From Micromonospora terminaliae (GTDB taxonomy: Bacteria > Actinomycetota > Actinomycetes > Mycobacteriales > Micromonosporaceae), in contig NZ_CP045309.1 in the NCBI RefSeq assembly GCF_009671205.1, positions 2,976,001 to 3,040,000 of the forward strand: a stretch of 64,000 bases of DNA. Reading direction: 5' to 3'. Each line of letters opens with the position of its first letter. The first letter of the stretch is position 1. The notes under the pieces were generated by a model that worked only from the letters and a program-made list of their open reading frames with translations, made no database searches and had not been told where the DNA came from. Below, in pieces: positions 30,211 through 38,782 of the stretch. A program made the position numbers and the translations under genes.

Positions 30211-33153
30211 CTAGTCGGCGCGGTTGCGCAGGAAGATGGCGCTGGCCTGCACCCGCGTGCGCACCTGGAGCTTGTCGAAGATGTGGGACACGTGCACGCC
30301 GATGGTCCGCTCGCTGATGAACAGCCGCTGGCCGATCTCGCGGTTGGTCAGGCCCTCGGCAACCGCCGCGAGCACCTCCCGCTCCCGGGCCGTGAGCACG
30401 ACCAACTCGTCCACCGTGGGCGCCTCCGCCGCCGCGGCCCGGGGCCGGGGCGCCGGACGGACGACGGCCGGGCCCTCGTCCAGGGCCACCCGGGCCCGCC
30501 CCGCCAGGGTACGGATCTCCTCGCTCAGCGGCAGCGCGCCGAGCGCCTGGGCCGTCCCGTGGGCCTGCCGCAGCAGCTTCCCGGCGGTGGCCAGCCGGCT
30601 GCGCCGGCCGAACAGCGCCTCGGCCTGCCGCAGCCGCGAGTACGCCGCCGGGTAGGGGTGGTTGCGCCGGTCCCACTCGACGGCCGCCCGCGCCCACAGC
30701 TCGGGGTCGCCCCGGCCGTCGTCCAGCCGGCTCAGCTCGGCGGCGCACAGCGCCAGGAACCCGTCGGCGACGTAACGCACCGGGGCGCCGGCCTTCCCGC
30801 TCTTGGCGGCCACCCGGTCGACCACCTCGCGCAGCCGGCGGACCGCGTTCGGATCCACCTCGACGGTGCGGCTGGCGGACGCCTCCGCCTCCGCGCGCAG
30901 ACCGTGCCAGGCCAGGGTGGCCAGCACGATGACGTCGTCGGAGCGGCTCTCGGTCAGGCCCCGCTGAACCGCCTGCCGGGCCAGGTCGTGCCGGCCCTGC
31001 CACATGGCCAGCCCGGCACGCAGGATGAGCATCGGGAGCACGTGCCGGGCCCCGCCGCCGGCCAGCACGGTGGCGACCGCCTCCAGGTCCCGGTCGGAGG
31101 CCTCGACGTCGCCGTAGCCGACGGAGAGCCGGCACCGGGCCAGCAGCAGCTCGACCGCGTCGGCGCCCGACGGGCGGTGCCGCAGCGCGGCGGCCACCAC
31201 CTTCTCGGCCTCGGCCCACTGCCCCACCCGGAACAGCCCGTTGGTGGCGATGGCCAGCAGCCGGGTCTCCCAGGTGCGGCCGAGCCCCAGCTCGGCGACC
31301 CGCTCGGCGCCCCGGCGGGCCACCACCACGCCCTCCTCGAGGATGTTCAGCGGCCCGGTGAGCAGCTCGGCGAGGTGCAGGTAGGCGCAGGCCACGTCCT
31401 CCGGCCGGCCGGAGCGCTCGGCGATGTCCAGCGCCTCGCGCATGACGGCCAGGCCGGCGTCCGGGTCCTCCAGGTAGGCCTCGCTGAAGCCGAGCGCCGA
31501 GCTGGCCAGCACCACCTCCGAGGCGGTGCCCTCGACGTCGGCGGCGAGCCGCAGCGCCTCCCGGGCCTGGTCGCCGGCCTCCGCGTAGCGGCCCAGGTGC
31601 AGCAGCAGCTCGGCCAGGCGGGCGGCGGCCGTGGCGCGTTCCCGGGGCGTGCAGTCCGCCGCCGCCAGCACCCGCCGGTATTCGGCCTCGGCCGGGGCGG
31701 ACCGGCCGGCGGCGGCCAGGTAGCGGGCCCGCCGGATGTGCAGGGCGCAGGTGGGCGGGCCGGCCGGGTCGGCCGCCAGCTCCTCGAGCAGGGCCAGCGC
31801 GCGAGCGTGCTCGCCGCAGTGGTGCGCCGACTCGGCGGCGTGGGTCAGCAGCTCGGCCCGGTCGGCCTCGACCGGCTCGGGCCGGCCGCCGTCGGGCAGC
31901 ACGGCCGGCGGGGTGGTGGCCAGGGTCAGCGCCGCCGACCAGTGGCGGTGCGCCTCGGCGTAGCCGTGCAGCCGCTCGGCCTCGCGGGCGGCGGCCATCG
32001 CGGCCGGCAGCGCCCGGGCCGGCTCGCCGGCCAGCCGCCAGTGGTGCGCCAGCCGGGCCTGGTGCAGCTCGGCGGTCGCCGAGGTCAGCGCCTCGGCGTA
32101 GCGGCGGTGCAGCGCGGCCCGCTCGGCCGGGAGCAGCTCGTGTGCCAGCACCTCGGCCACGAGGCGGTGCCGCAGCCGGTAGCCGTCGTCGGCGCCGACC
32201 AGCAGGCGGTGCGCCACCGCCTCCCGGACCGCCTCGATGAGCTGGTCCTCCGGCAGCCGGACGACCTGGGCCAGCAGCCAGTGCTCGACCGGCTCGACGC
32301 CGGCGGCGACCGCGTGCACGACGGCGTGCGCGGGCTGCGGCAGCGCGTCGACCCGGGCCAGGAAGACCTCGCGCAGCGTGTCGGAGAGGCCGTCGTGGCC
32401 GTCGCGCAGGTCGCGGGCCAGCTCCTCCACCACGAACGGGTTGCCGCCGCTGCGCTGCCACAGCTGGTCGGCGGCCTCGGGGGCCAGCGGCGCGCCGACG
32501 ATCGCGGCGGCCAGCTCGTCGGTGCCGGCCCGGTCCAGCGGCGCCAGGTCGACCACCCGGACCGAGCGCAGCCGGCGCAGCTCGGTGAGCACCCGGCGCA
32601 GCGGGTGCGCGCCCTGCAACGACTCGGCCCGGATCGCGGCGAGCACCGACAGCTGGAGGTCGCCGAGACCGGCGAGCAGGTAGAGCAGGAGCTGGCGGGT
32701 GCTGCGGTCGACCCACTGGAGGTCGTCGAGGACGAGCACCAGCGGCCGCCCGCCGGCGACCAGGTGCAGGCCACGGGAGACCCGCTCCAGCAGCGCGCCC
32801 GCGCCGTCCGGGCCCGGGGTCTCCTCGTCGAAGACCTGGAGCAGGCCGCGGACCGCCGAGGACGTGCGGGCCTCGGTCAGGTCGGCGTCGAGGCGGCGCA
32901 GCGCCTGGCGCAGCGGGTGCAGCGGCGAGGCGTCGCCGATGTCGAGGCAGGCGCCGGTGAGGACCAGCGCGCCCGCGGCCCGCAGGCGCTCGGCGGCCTC
33001 GGCCAGCAGCCGGGTCTTGCCCACCCCGCTCTCACCGGTGAGGAACACCGCGGCGGTCTGTCCGGGGGCGACGTCGTCGAGCAGCGCCGACCGCAGCGCC
33101 GCCATCGTGTCGGCACGGCCGACGAGCGGCGCGGTGTCCACATCGCTGGCCAT
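30211..33153 (-). CDS. LAL-type LuxR-family transcriptional regulator with AAA/STAND ATPase
   Basis: A 980-aa large ATP-binding regulator. N-terminal STAND ATPase: Walker A GESGVGKTRLL (residues 40-50) and Walker B RPLVLVLDDLQWVD. A long TPR-like helical region follows (~400-880). The C-terminal LuxR helix-turn-helix is LTAREREVLAAVAEGLTNRE, then IGQRLFISERTIGVHVSHIF. LAL proteins often activate secondary metabolite or sugar genes. The ATG at 33153 begins the conserved MASDVD..LVGR segment. It diverges from an adenylate-cyclase/ATPase gene, so the two may be co-regulated. Its target is unknown. Confidence 0.9.
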   Translation of the reverse strand: MASDVDTAPLVGRADTMAALRSALLDDVAPGQTAAVFLTGESGVGKTRLLAEAAERLRAAGALVLTGACLDIGDASPLHPLRQALRRLDADLTEARTSSAVRGLLQVFDEETPGPDGAGALLERVSRGLHLVAGGRPLVLVLDDLQWVDRSTRQLLLYLLAGLGDLQLSVLAAIRAESLQGAHPLRRVLTELRRLRSVRVVDLAPLDRAGTDELAAAIVGAPLAPEAADQLWQRSGGNPFVVEELARDLRDGHDGLSDTLREVFLARVDALPQPAHAVVHAVAAGVEPVEHWLLAQVVRLPEDQLIEAVREAVAHRLLVGADDGYRLRHRLVAEVLAHELLPAERAALHRRYAEALTSATAELHQARLAHHWRLAGEPARALPAAMAAAREAERLHGYAEAHRHWSAALTLATTPPAVLPDGGRPEPVEADRAELLTHAAESAHHCGEHARALALLEELAADPAGPPTCALHIRRARYLAAAGRSAPAEAEYRRVLAAADCTPRERATAAARLAELLLHLGRYAEAGDQAREALRLAADVEGTASEVVLASSALGFSEAYLEDPDAGLAVMREALDIAERSGRPEDVACAYLHLAELLTGPLNILEEGVVVARRGAERVAELGLGRTWETRLLAIATNGLFRVGQWAEAEKVVAAALRHRPSGADAVELLLARCRLSVGYGDVEASDRDLEAVATVLAGGGARHVLPMLILRAGLAMWQGRHDLARQAVQRGLTESRSDDVIVLATLAWHGLRAEAEASASRTVEVDPNAVRRLREVVDRVAAKSGKAGAPVRYVADGFLALCAAELSRLDDGRGDPELWARAAVEWDRRNHPYPAAYSRLRQAEALFGRRSRLATAGKLLRQAHGTAQALGALPLSEEIRTLAGRARVALDEGPAVVRPAPRPRAAAAEAPTVDELVVLTAREREVLAAVAEGLTNREIGQRLFISERTIGVHVSHIFDKLQVRTRVQASAIFLRNRAD

Positions 33154-33342
33154 GTCCCGCAGCCTAGTCACAGGTTCCCGCACCGTTCTACGGCCTCAAC
33201 GCCCTTGTGGTACTCCTCGCGTCGACATTGCGACTAATGGTTGCGGGTGGTCGACATACGTCGTCCTACCGATCCCCCGAGGACCCGGTGGTGAAAGTCT
33301 CCGGTGGTCGTCAGGCACCGGACCGGGGAAAGGGTGGGTGCG

Positions 33343-35694
33343 ATGCTGATCACCACGCCCGTGGGGAGTCGGGAAGCCGTCGCCGTGGCGCGCTGGCCGG
33401 TGCCGGAGGAGCGGCGCACCGTCACCGTCCTCTTCGCCGACATCGTCGGGTCGACCGGCCTCGTCGAGCACCTCGACCCGGAGGACGTCCGGGCGTTGCA
33501 GCGCGCGTACTTCGGCACGGTCACCGAGGTGCTGCGCCGGTGGCACGGGGTGGTGGAGAAGTACGTGGGCGACGCCGTGATGGCGCTGTTCGGCGCGCAC
33601 GGCTCCGACGGGTTCGACGCGTACCGGGCGGTGCGCGCCGGGCTGGAGATCCAGGGCGCGCTGGACCGGCGGCTGCCGGCCGCCACCCGCGTGCGGGTCC
33701 GGGTCGGTGTGGCCACCGGCGAGGCGCTGGTGGACCTGGCCGCCACCCGCGACGGCGGGCATGGCGCGGCCAGCGGCGCGGTGATCACCACGGCGGCCCG
33801 CCTCCAGGCGTACGCCCCGCCCGGCGGCGTGGTGGTCTGCGCGGCCACCCGGCGGGCCGTCGCCGGCCTCGTCGCGCAGCGCCCGCTGGCCGCCATGACG
33901 GTGGCCGGCCGGGCGGTGCCGCTGGACGTCTGGCGGGTGACCGGGCCGGCCCCGCACCGGCCGGCCCGGCACGAGGGCCCGCTGGTGGGCCGGCGCCGCG
34001 AGCTGGCCACGGCCGGCGAGGAGATCGCCCGTGCGGTGCGGGAACGGCGTCCACGCTGGATCTCGCTGGTCGGCCCGGCCGGCAGCGGGCGCAGCCGGCT
34101 GCTGCACGAACTGGTCCGCGTGGCGTCGACCGTGGACGGTGCCCGGGTGCGCTGGTGTGTCACGCACTGCCCGCCGTTCCCGGACGGGGACCTGGCGCCG
34201 CTGGCGGACGTGGTCCGCGGCCTGGCCGGGCTCCGCGACACCCGGTCGCCGGAGACCGTACGCCGGCGGCTCGGCGCCGCCCTGGAGGGGCTGCTGCCGC
34301 CGGCCCGGCGCGGCGCGGCGGCGCACGCGCTGGCCGAGTTCCTGGCCGCGCCGCGCGACGCCGGGGCGGCCCTGCGAGGCGCCGAGGTGTGCCGGGAGGT
34401 CCTGCTCGACCTGGCCGCCGCCCAGCCGGTGGTGGTGGCGGTGGACGACCTGGACCGGGCCGCGCCGGCGCTCAACCGGTTCCTGCACCGGCTCTTCGCC
34501 ACGGCCAGCGAGCGGGGGCTGCCGCTCGCCGTGGTGGCCACCCACGGCCCGCGCTGGGCCGACCTGCTGCCGGGGGCGGCCGGCCGCCGGCGGCGGGTGC
34601 CGCTGCCCGCGCTGGGCACCGTCGACACCGGACGGTTGCTGCGGCACCTGCTCGACCGGGCCGGTCGGCCCGCGGCGCCGGCCGCGAGGCTGCTGCCGCT
34701 GGTCGGCGGCAATCCGGCCGCCGCGGCGGCGTACGTCGCCACGCTCGACGCCGACGGCGAGCCGGCCGGGGTGCCCGAGCCGGTCCGTCGCCTGGTCGAC
34801 GCCCGGCTGGACCGGCTGGACGGCGAGCGGCGGGCGGCGCTGATGGCGACCGCGGCCCGGGACGGGGACGTCCCGGCCGACGCGGTGGCGCGGATGCTCG
34901 GCTGGCCGGCCGGGCGCGCCGAGCGGGTGCTGGGTGCGCTCGTCGACGACGGCCTGCTGCGCCGCGCCGCCACCGGCGGGTACGCGGTCGCCGAGCCGGC
35001 CGTGGCCCGCGTGGCCGCGCACCGGCTGCCCCGCGCCGTGCGGGCGGAGTTCGCCGGCCGGCTGCGGGACACCGGGACCGTCGGGGCGAGCCGCCCGGCC
35101 GTCCCGGGGCCGGCCGGCGGGGTCACCGCCGGCCGGGCGACCTGTCCGGCCGGGGTGGGGCGCCGGTCGGGTGGAGGGGCCCGACCGGCGCCGGTCCCGG
35201 GGGCGGGTGTTCCGGCGCCGGTGGTGCGAGCGGGCGGCCCGACGCCGGGTGCCGCCCCGGCGAAGGGCGTCGCGGCGGCGGGGGGCGTCACGGCGGGTGG
35301 CCGCCCGACGGTGACCGTCGGCACGCCGGGGGGCGCTGCCGCGGCGGCCTGTCCGGCGGGGGCGTCGGGGGGCGCCTCCGCCGGACGCCGGGCCGCTCCG
35401 GCTCTCTCGGCGGTGCCCGGCCGCTGGGCCACGCCGGGTCTCCCGGCGGTGCGGTCCGGCGGCAACCGGGCCGGGGGGCCGGCGCGGGCACGGCTGGGGG
35501 TGTTCCCGGGGCTGCACGACGCGTTACCGGGCGGCCCGCCGCCGGAGCCGGCGGGCCGGGTGGGACGGGTGGGCGGGCGACCGCCGACCATCGGGCCGCC
35601 GCGTGCGCGCCGGGCCCCTGCCGAGCCGCGGACCGCGGCGTCCGGCCGGGCCGGGCGGACCGTGGCCGCCGGCGTGCCGGTGCGCGCCGCCTGA
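33343..35694 (+). CDS. Class III adenylate/guanylate cyclase fused to AAA/STAND ATPase-like domain
   Basis: A 783-aa protein. Residues ~20-200 are a class III nucleotide cyclase: VLFADIVGSTGL (metal D33), EKYVGDAVMALFG (metal D77), RVGVATGEALV. Residues ~212-560 are STAND-like, but the Walker A reads GPAGSGRS (244-251), with Arg in place of Lys; Walker B is VVVAVDDLD. The last ~200 residues are Pro/Gly/Ala/Arg-rich and probably disordered. ATG 33343 has a purine-rich RBS. It diverges from the LAL gene. A signalling role via cyclic nucleotides is likely; whether ATP binds the second domain is doubtful. Confidence 0.85.
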   Translation: MLITTPVGSREAVAVARWPVPEERRTVTVLFADIVGSTGLVEHLDPEDVRALQRAYFGTVTEVLRRWHGVVEKYVGDAVMALFGAHGSDGFDAYRAVRAGLEIQGALDRRLPAATRVRVRVGVATGEALVDLAATRDGGHGAASGAVITTAARLQAYAPPGGVVVCAATRRAVAGLVAQRPLAAMTVAGRAVPLDVWRVTGPAPHRPARHEGPLVGRRRELATAGEEIARAVRERRPRWISLVGPAGSGRSRLLHELVRVASTVDGARVRWCVTHCPPFPDGDLAPLADVVRGLAGLRDTRSPETVRRRLGAALEGLLPPARRGAAAHALAEFLAAPRDAGAALRGAEVCREVLLDLAAAQPVVVAVDDLDRAAPALNRFLHRLFATASERGLPLAVVATHGPRWADLLPGAAGRRRRVPLPALGTVDTGRLLRHLLDRAGRPAAPAARLLPLVGGNPAAAAAYVATLDADGEPAGVPEPVRRLVDARLDRLDGERRAALMATAARDGDVPADAVARMLGWPAGRAERVLGALVDDGLLRRAATGGYAVAEPAVARVAAHRLPRAVRAEFAGRLRDTGTVGASRPAVPGPAGGVTAGRATCPAGVGRRSGGGARPAPVPGAGVPAPVVRAGGPTPGAAPAKGVAAAGGVTAGGRPTVTVGTPGGAAAAACPAGASGGASAGRRAAPALSAVPGRWATPGLPAVRSGGNRAGGPARARLGVFPGLHDALPGGPPPEPAGRVGRVGGRPPTIGPPRARRAPAEPRTAASGRAGRTVAAGVPVRAA

Positions 35695-35696
35695 AC

Positions 35697-35746
35697 GCGA
35701 CGTCCGGGCCGGAGCGGGCACGGGGCCACTCCGACCCGGACGTCGC
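35697..35746. terminator. Bidirectional hairpin terminator
   Basis: 12-bp perfect outer stem (35697-35708 with 35735-35746) plus an inner CGGAG/CTCCG stem, between convergent genes ending at 35694 and 35766. Confidence 0.8.
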
Positions 35747-35765
35747 CGGCACCATGGCGCCGATG

Positions 35766-36332
35766 TCACCGGTCGGCGAGGAAGGCCACGACTCGGTCCC
35801 AGGTGACGGCGGCGGCCGGCGCGTCGTGGTCGGGCGTGCCGGGATCGGTGAAGAGGTGGCCCGCGCCCGGGTAGCGGTGGACGCTCACCTCGGCGCCGGC
35901 CGCGGTCATGGCCCGCTGCCAGTCGTCCACCTCGTCCTGCGGCTCGTACTCGTCGGGGTCGGCGAGGTGCATCTGCACCGGCAGTCCAGGGCGCACCGAC
36001 GCGGGGTCGCCGCCGGTGCCGTGCAGCAGGAGCAGCGCCGCCGCCTCCGGGCGCTCGGCGAGCAGCGCCCCGGCGACGCCGGCGCCCATGGAGAAGCCGG
36101 CCAGCACGGTCTCGGGGGGCAGTGCGGCCGCCGCCGCGCGGGCTCGGTCGAGCACCGTGTCCCGGCCGACCTTCTCCAGCAGCGCGAAGCCGGCGTCCAC
36201 GGTGTCGGCGGCCGGCACCTCGTACAGGTCGGGGGTGGTCACCTCGTGCCCGGCGGCGCGGAGCCGGTCGGCGGCGGCCAGCACGGCGGGCCGCAGCCCG
36301 TAGACGGAGTGCAGGAGCAGGATGTGTGCCAT
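35766..36332 (-). CDS. Dienelactone hydrolase family protein
   Basis: A 188-aa alpha/beta hydrolase: LLLHSVYGLRPAVLAAADRL, nucleophile elbow GFSMGAG (Ser), LADPDEYEP (Asp), GAGHLFTDPG (His). ATG 36332 starts the conserved MAHILLLHS. The 44-bp gap to the paaI-like gene puts it at the end of that transcription unit. Probably a serine esterase/DLH; substrate unknown. Confidence 0.8.
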   Translation of the reverse strand: MAHILLLHSVYGLRPAVLAAADRLRAAGHEVTTPDLYEVPAADTVDAGFALLEKVGRDTVLDRARAAAAALPPETVLAGFSMGAGVAGALLAERPEAAALLLLHGTGGDPASVRPGLPVQMHLADPDEYEPQDEVDDWQRAMTAAGAEVSVHRYPGAGHLFTDPGTPDHDAPAAAVTWDRVVAFLADR

Positions 36333-36376
36333 CGGACCATCCTGGCAGACCGGTGGCCGGGTGGGCCGGCGCGCGG

Positions 36377-36787
36377 TCAGCCCCGGGCGATGGTGCGGCT
36401 GCGGCCGCGGAACTCGGCGACCACCTCGCCGTCCCGCCACACGGTGACGTCGTAGATGCCGCTGCGGCCGTAGCGGACCCGCTCGGTGGCCCGGGCCTCC
36501 AGCAGGTCGCCCTCGCGGACCGGGCGGAGGAAGCTGATCTCGCCGCCGGCGGCCACGGTGGCCGGGCCGTGGCTGTTGCAGGCCAGCGCGAACGCGGTGT
36601 CGGCGAGCAGGAAGACGAAGCCGCCGTGGCCGATGGCGTGGCCGTTCAGCATGGCCGCGGTGACCCGCATCCGGGCCACCGCCGCGCCGTCGCCGGCCGA
36701 GACCAGCTCGATGCCGAGCCCCTTGGACGCCACGTCGGCGTCGAACATGTCGTGCGCCGCCGTGCGGCGGCCGTCCCCGCCCGCCAT
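36377..36787 (-). CDS. paaI: PaaI-like hotdog-fold thioesterase
   Basis: A 136-aa hotdog thioesterase with the PaaI signature LNGHAIGHGGFVFLLADTAF (N, H, G, D) and ACNSHGPATVAAGG. PaaI hydrolyses phenylacetyl- or hydroxyphenylacetyl-CoA that stalls in the pathway. It begins one base after the paaK stop, so the two are co-expressed. No paaABCDE genes are visible. Confidence 0.88.
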   Translation of the reverse strand: MAGGDGRRTAAHDMFDADVASKGLGIELVSAGDGAAVARMRVTAAMLNGHAIGHGGFVFLLADTAFALACNSHGPATVAAGGEISFLRPVREGDLLEARATERVRYGRSGIYDVTVWRDGEVVAEFRGRSRTIARG

Positions 36788-36788
36788 C

Positions 36789-38096
36789 TCAGCGCCCCCG
36801 CCGCTGGTCGACGATCCGGCGCATCTTGCCCATCGACCGCTCGACGCCGTCGGGCTCGATGACCTGGACCGCCACGCTCACCCCGATGGTGTTCTTGACC
36901 TGCTCGACCAGCGCCGCCCCGGCCCGCTCGGCCTCGTCGGCGGCCACCCCGGCCCGCCGCTCCACCTTCACGGTGAGGGTGTCCATCCGGCCCTGCCGGT
37001 CCAGCACGCACTGGAAGTGCGGGGACAGCGCGGGGGTACGCAGGATCAGCTCCTCGATCTGGGTCGGGAAGACGTTGACCCCGCGCACGATCATCATGTC
37101 GTCGGTCCGGCCGGTGATCTTCTCGATCCGGCGCATGCTGCGGGCGGTGCCGGGCAGCAGCCGGGTGAGGTCGCGCGTGCGGTAGCGGACCACCGGCATG
37201 GCCTCCTTGCTGAGCGAGGTGAGCACCAGCTCGCCCCGCTCGCCGTCGGGCAGCACCGCGCCGGTCACCGGGTCGATGATCTCCGGGTAGAAGTGGTCCT
37301 CCCAGAGGTGCAGGCCGTCCTTGGTCTCCACGCACTCGACGGCCACCCCGGGGCCCATCACCTCGGAGAGGCCGTAGATGTCGACGGCGTGCATGTCGAG
37401 GCGCTGCTCCATCTCGCGGCGCATGTCCTCGGTCCACGGCTCGGCGCCGAAGATGCCGACCTGCAGGGAGGTGGACCGCGGGTCGACGCCCTGGCGTTCC
37501 ATCTCGTCGACGATGGCCAGCATGTAGCTGGGGGTGACCATGATGACGTCCGGTGCGAAGTCGCGGATCAGCATGACCTGCCGCTCGGTCATCCCGCCGG
37601 AGACCGGGATGACCGTGCAGCCCAGTTCCTCGGCGCCGTAGTGCGCGCCGAGGCCGCCGGTGAACAGCCCGTAGCCGTAGGCCACGTGGACCCGGTCGCC
37701 GGGGCGGCCGCCCGCGGCCCGGATCGAGCGGGCCATGAGCTTCGCCCAGGTGTCGAGGTCGGCGCGGGTGTAGCCGACCACGGTGGGCCGGCCGGTGGTC
37801 CCGGACGAGGCGTGCAGCCGGGCGACGCGCTCGCGCGGCACGGCGAACATGCCGAACGGGTAGTTGTCCCGCAGCTCGGCCTTGCCGGTGAACGGGAAGC
37901 GGGCCAGGTCGGCCAGCTCGCGCAGGTCGTCGGGGTGCACGCCGGCCGCCTCGAAGGCCTGCCGGTAGTGCGGCACGTTGTCGTACGCGTGCCGCAGCGA
38001 CCAGCGCAGCCGGTCGAGTTGCAGGGCCCGCAGCTCGTCGACGCCGGCCCGCTCGACGGGCTCCAGCTCGTCCGGACGAGGGATGCGGTTCTGCAC
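36789..38096 (-). CDS. paaK: Phenylacetate-CoA ligase
   Basis: A 435-aa PaaK: P-loop LHASSGTTGRPTVVGYT, YGYGLFTGGLGAHYG, DIYGLSEVMGPGVA, TGRTDDMMIVRGVNVFPTQIE. It activates phenylacetate (or a related arylacetate) to its CoA ester. Preceded by MarR (88-bp gap carrying a palindrome) and followed closely by paaI. Without other paa genes nearby it may serve salvage or the supply of aromatic CoA esters. A link with the polyketide starter is only speculation. Confidence 0.93.
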   Translation of the reverse strand: MQNRIPRPDELEPVERAGVDELRALQLDRLRWSLRHAYDNVPHYRQAFEAAGVHPDDLRELADLARFPFTGKAELRDNYPFGMFAVPRERVARLHASSGTTGRPTVVGYTRADLDTWAKLMARSIRAAGGRPGDRVHVAYGYGLFTGGLGAHYGAEELGCTVIPVSGGMTERQVMLIRDFAPDVIMVTPSYMLAIVDEMERQGVDPRSTSLQVGIFGAEPWTEDMRREMEQRLDMHAVDIYGLSEVMGPGVAVECVETKDGLHLWEDHFYPEIIDPVTGAVLPDGERGELVLTSLSKEAMPVVRYRTRDLTRLLPGTARSMRRIEKITGRTDDMMIVRGVNVFPTQIEELILRTPALSPHFQCVLDRQGRMDTLTVKVERRAGVAADEAERAGAALVEQVKNTIGVSVAVQVIEPDGVERSMGKMRRIVDQRRGR

Positions 38097-38154
38097 GGTG
38101 GCCTCCTGCGCGACGGGTTCGCCGACGCCGCGTCGCGCCGGGCGGGTGCGATCA

Positions 38155-38170
38155 CCGTACGCCCGTACGG
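38155..38170. promoter_or_regulatory. Palindrome upstream of paaK
   Basis: CCGTACG-CC-CGTACGG, a 7+2+7 perfect dyad between marR and paaK. The tiny loop favours a protein-binding operator over a hairpin. Confidence 0.4.
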
Positions 38171-38184
38171 CCCGTCCTGCCAGG

Positions 38185-38643
38185 TCAGGTCCCCGATGCG
38201 GCGGCGGGGAGCCGGTGCAGCGCGTCCACCAGCGGGGCCAGCTCGGGGGTGCGCTCGCCCTCGGCCAGCGCGTCGGCGAGCACCCGGTCGTGGGTGGGGC
38301 GGGCCCGGCCGAGCAGCTTCGAGCCGGCCGGGGTCAGCTCGGTGTAGATGCCGCGCCGGTCGTCCGCGCAGAGCACGCGGGTGAGCAGGCCGCGGTCCTC
38401 CAGGCGGGTGACCAGGCGGGTGGTGGCGCTGCCGGAGAGCGCTGCGGCGCGGGCGAGCTGCCGCATCCGCATGTGCCAGCCGTCCTGGCGGGAGAGCGCG
38501 TCGAGCACCGTGTACTCCACGACGGAGAGGTCGTGCTCGGCCTGGAGGGCGCGTTCCAGGGCGGTCTCGATCAGGCCGTGCAGCGCGGCGAGGGTACGCC
38601 AGCCCTGCGCGCGGATCTCGACCGCGTCGTCCGCGATGCCCAT
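38185..38643 (-). CDS. MarR family transcriptional regulator
   Basis: A 152-aa winged-helix regulator: LSVVEYTVLDALSRQDGWHM, LARAAALSGSATTRLVTRLE (recognition helix), and the wing in CADDRRGIYTELTPAG. ATG 38643 follows GGAGGGGG. It lies back-to-back with an MFS exporter, with a large dyad in between, the classic layout of MarR repressing an efflux pump and itself. paaK downstream may be in the same transcript. Confidence 0.9.
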   Translation of the reverse strand: MGIADDAVEIRAQGWRTLAALHGLIETALERALQAEHDLSVVEYTVLDALSRQDGWHMRMRQLARAAALSGSATTRLVTRLEDRGLLTRVLCADDRRGIYTELTPAGSKLLGRARPTHDRVLADALAEGERTPELAPLVDALHRLPAAASGT

Positions 38644-38704
38644 GGCGCCCCCTCCGGTGTGACCTGGACGTCCCTCCAGGCTACCACCCTTGCGCCGGTA
38701 TAAC

Positions 38705-38748
38705 GCGCGTGCAACTATCTCGTTGTCGGCGCGGGTAGTTGCACGCGC
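38705..38748. promoter_or_regulatory. Candidate MarR operator in marR/MFS divergent promoter
   Basis: Perfect 13-bp inverted repeat GCGCGTGCAACTA (38705-38717) / TAGTTGCACGCGC (38736-38748). A second, overlapping small dyad CAAC-TATCTC-GTTG (38712-38725) has MarR-operator spacing. The sites lie within the 139-bp region between the two starts. Confidence 0.65.
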
Positions 38749-38782
38749 CTCCTGTTCTCCGCGCATCGATTGGGTACGGCAC

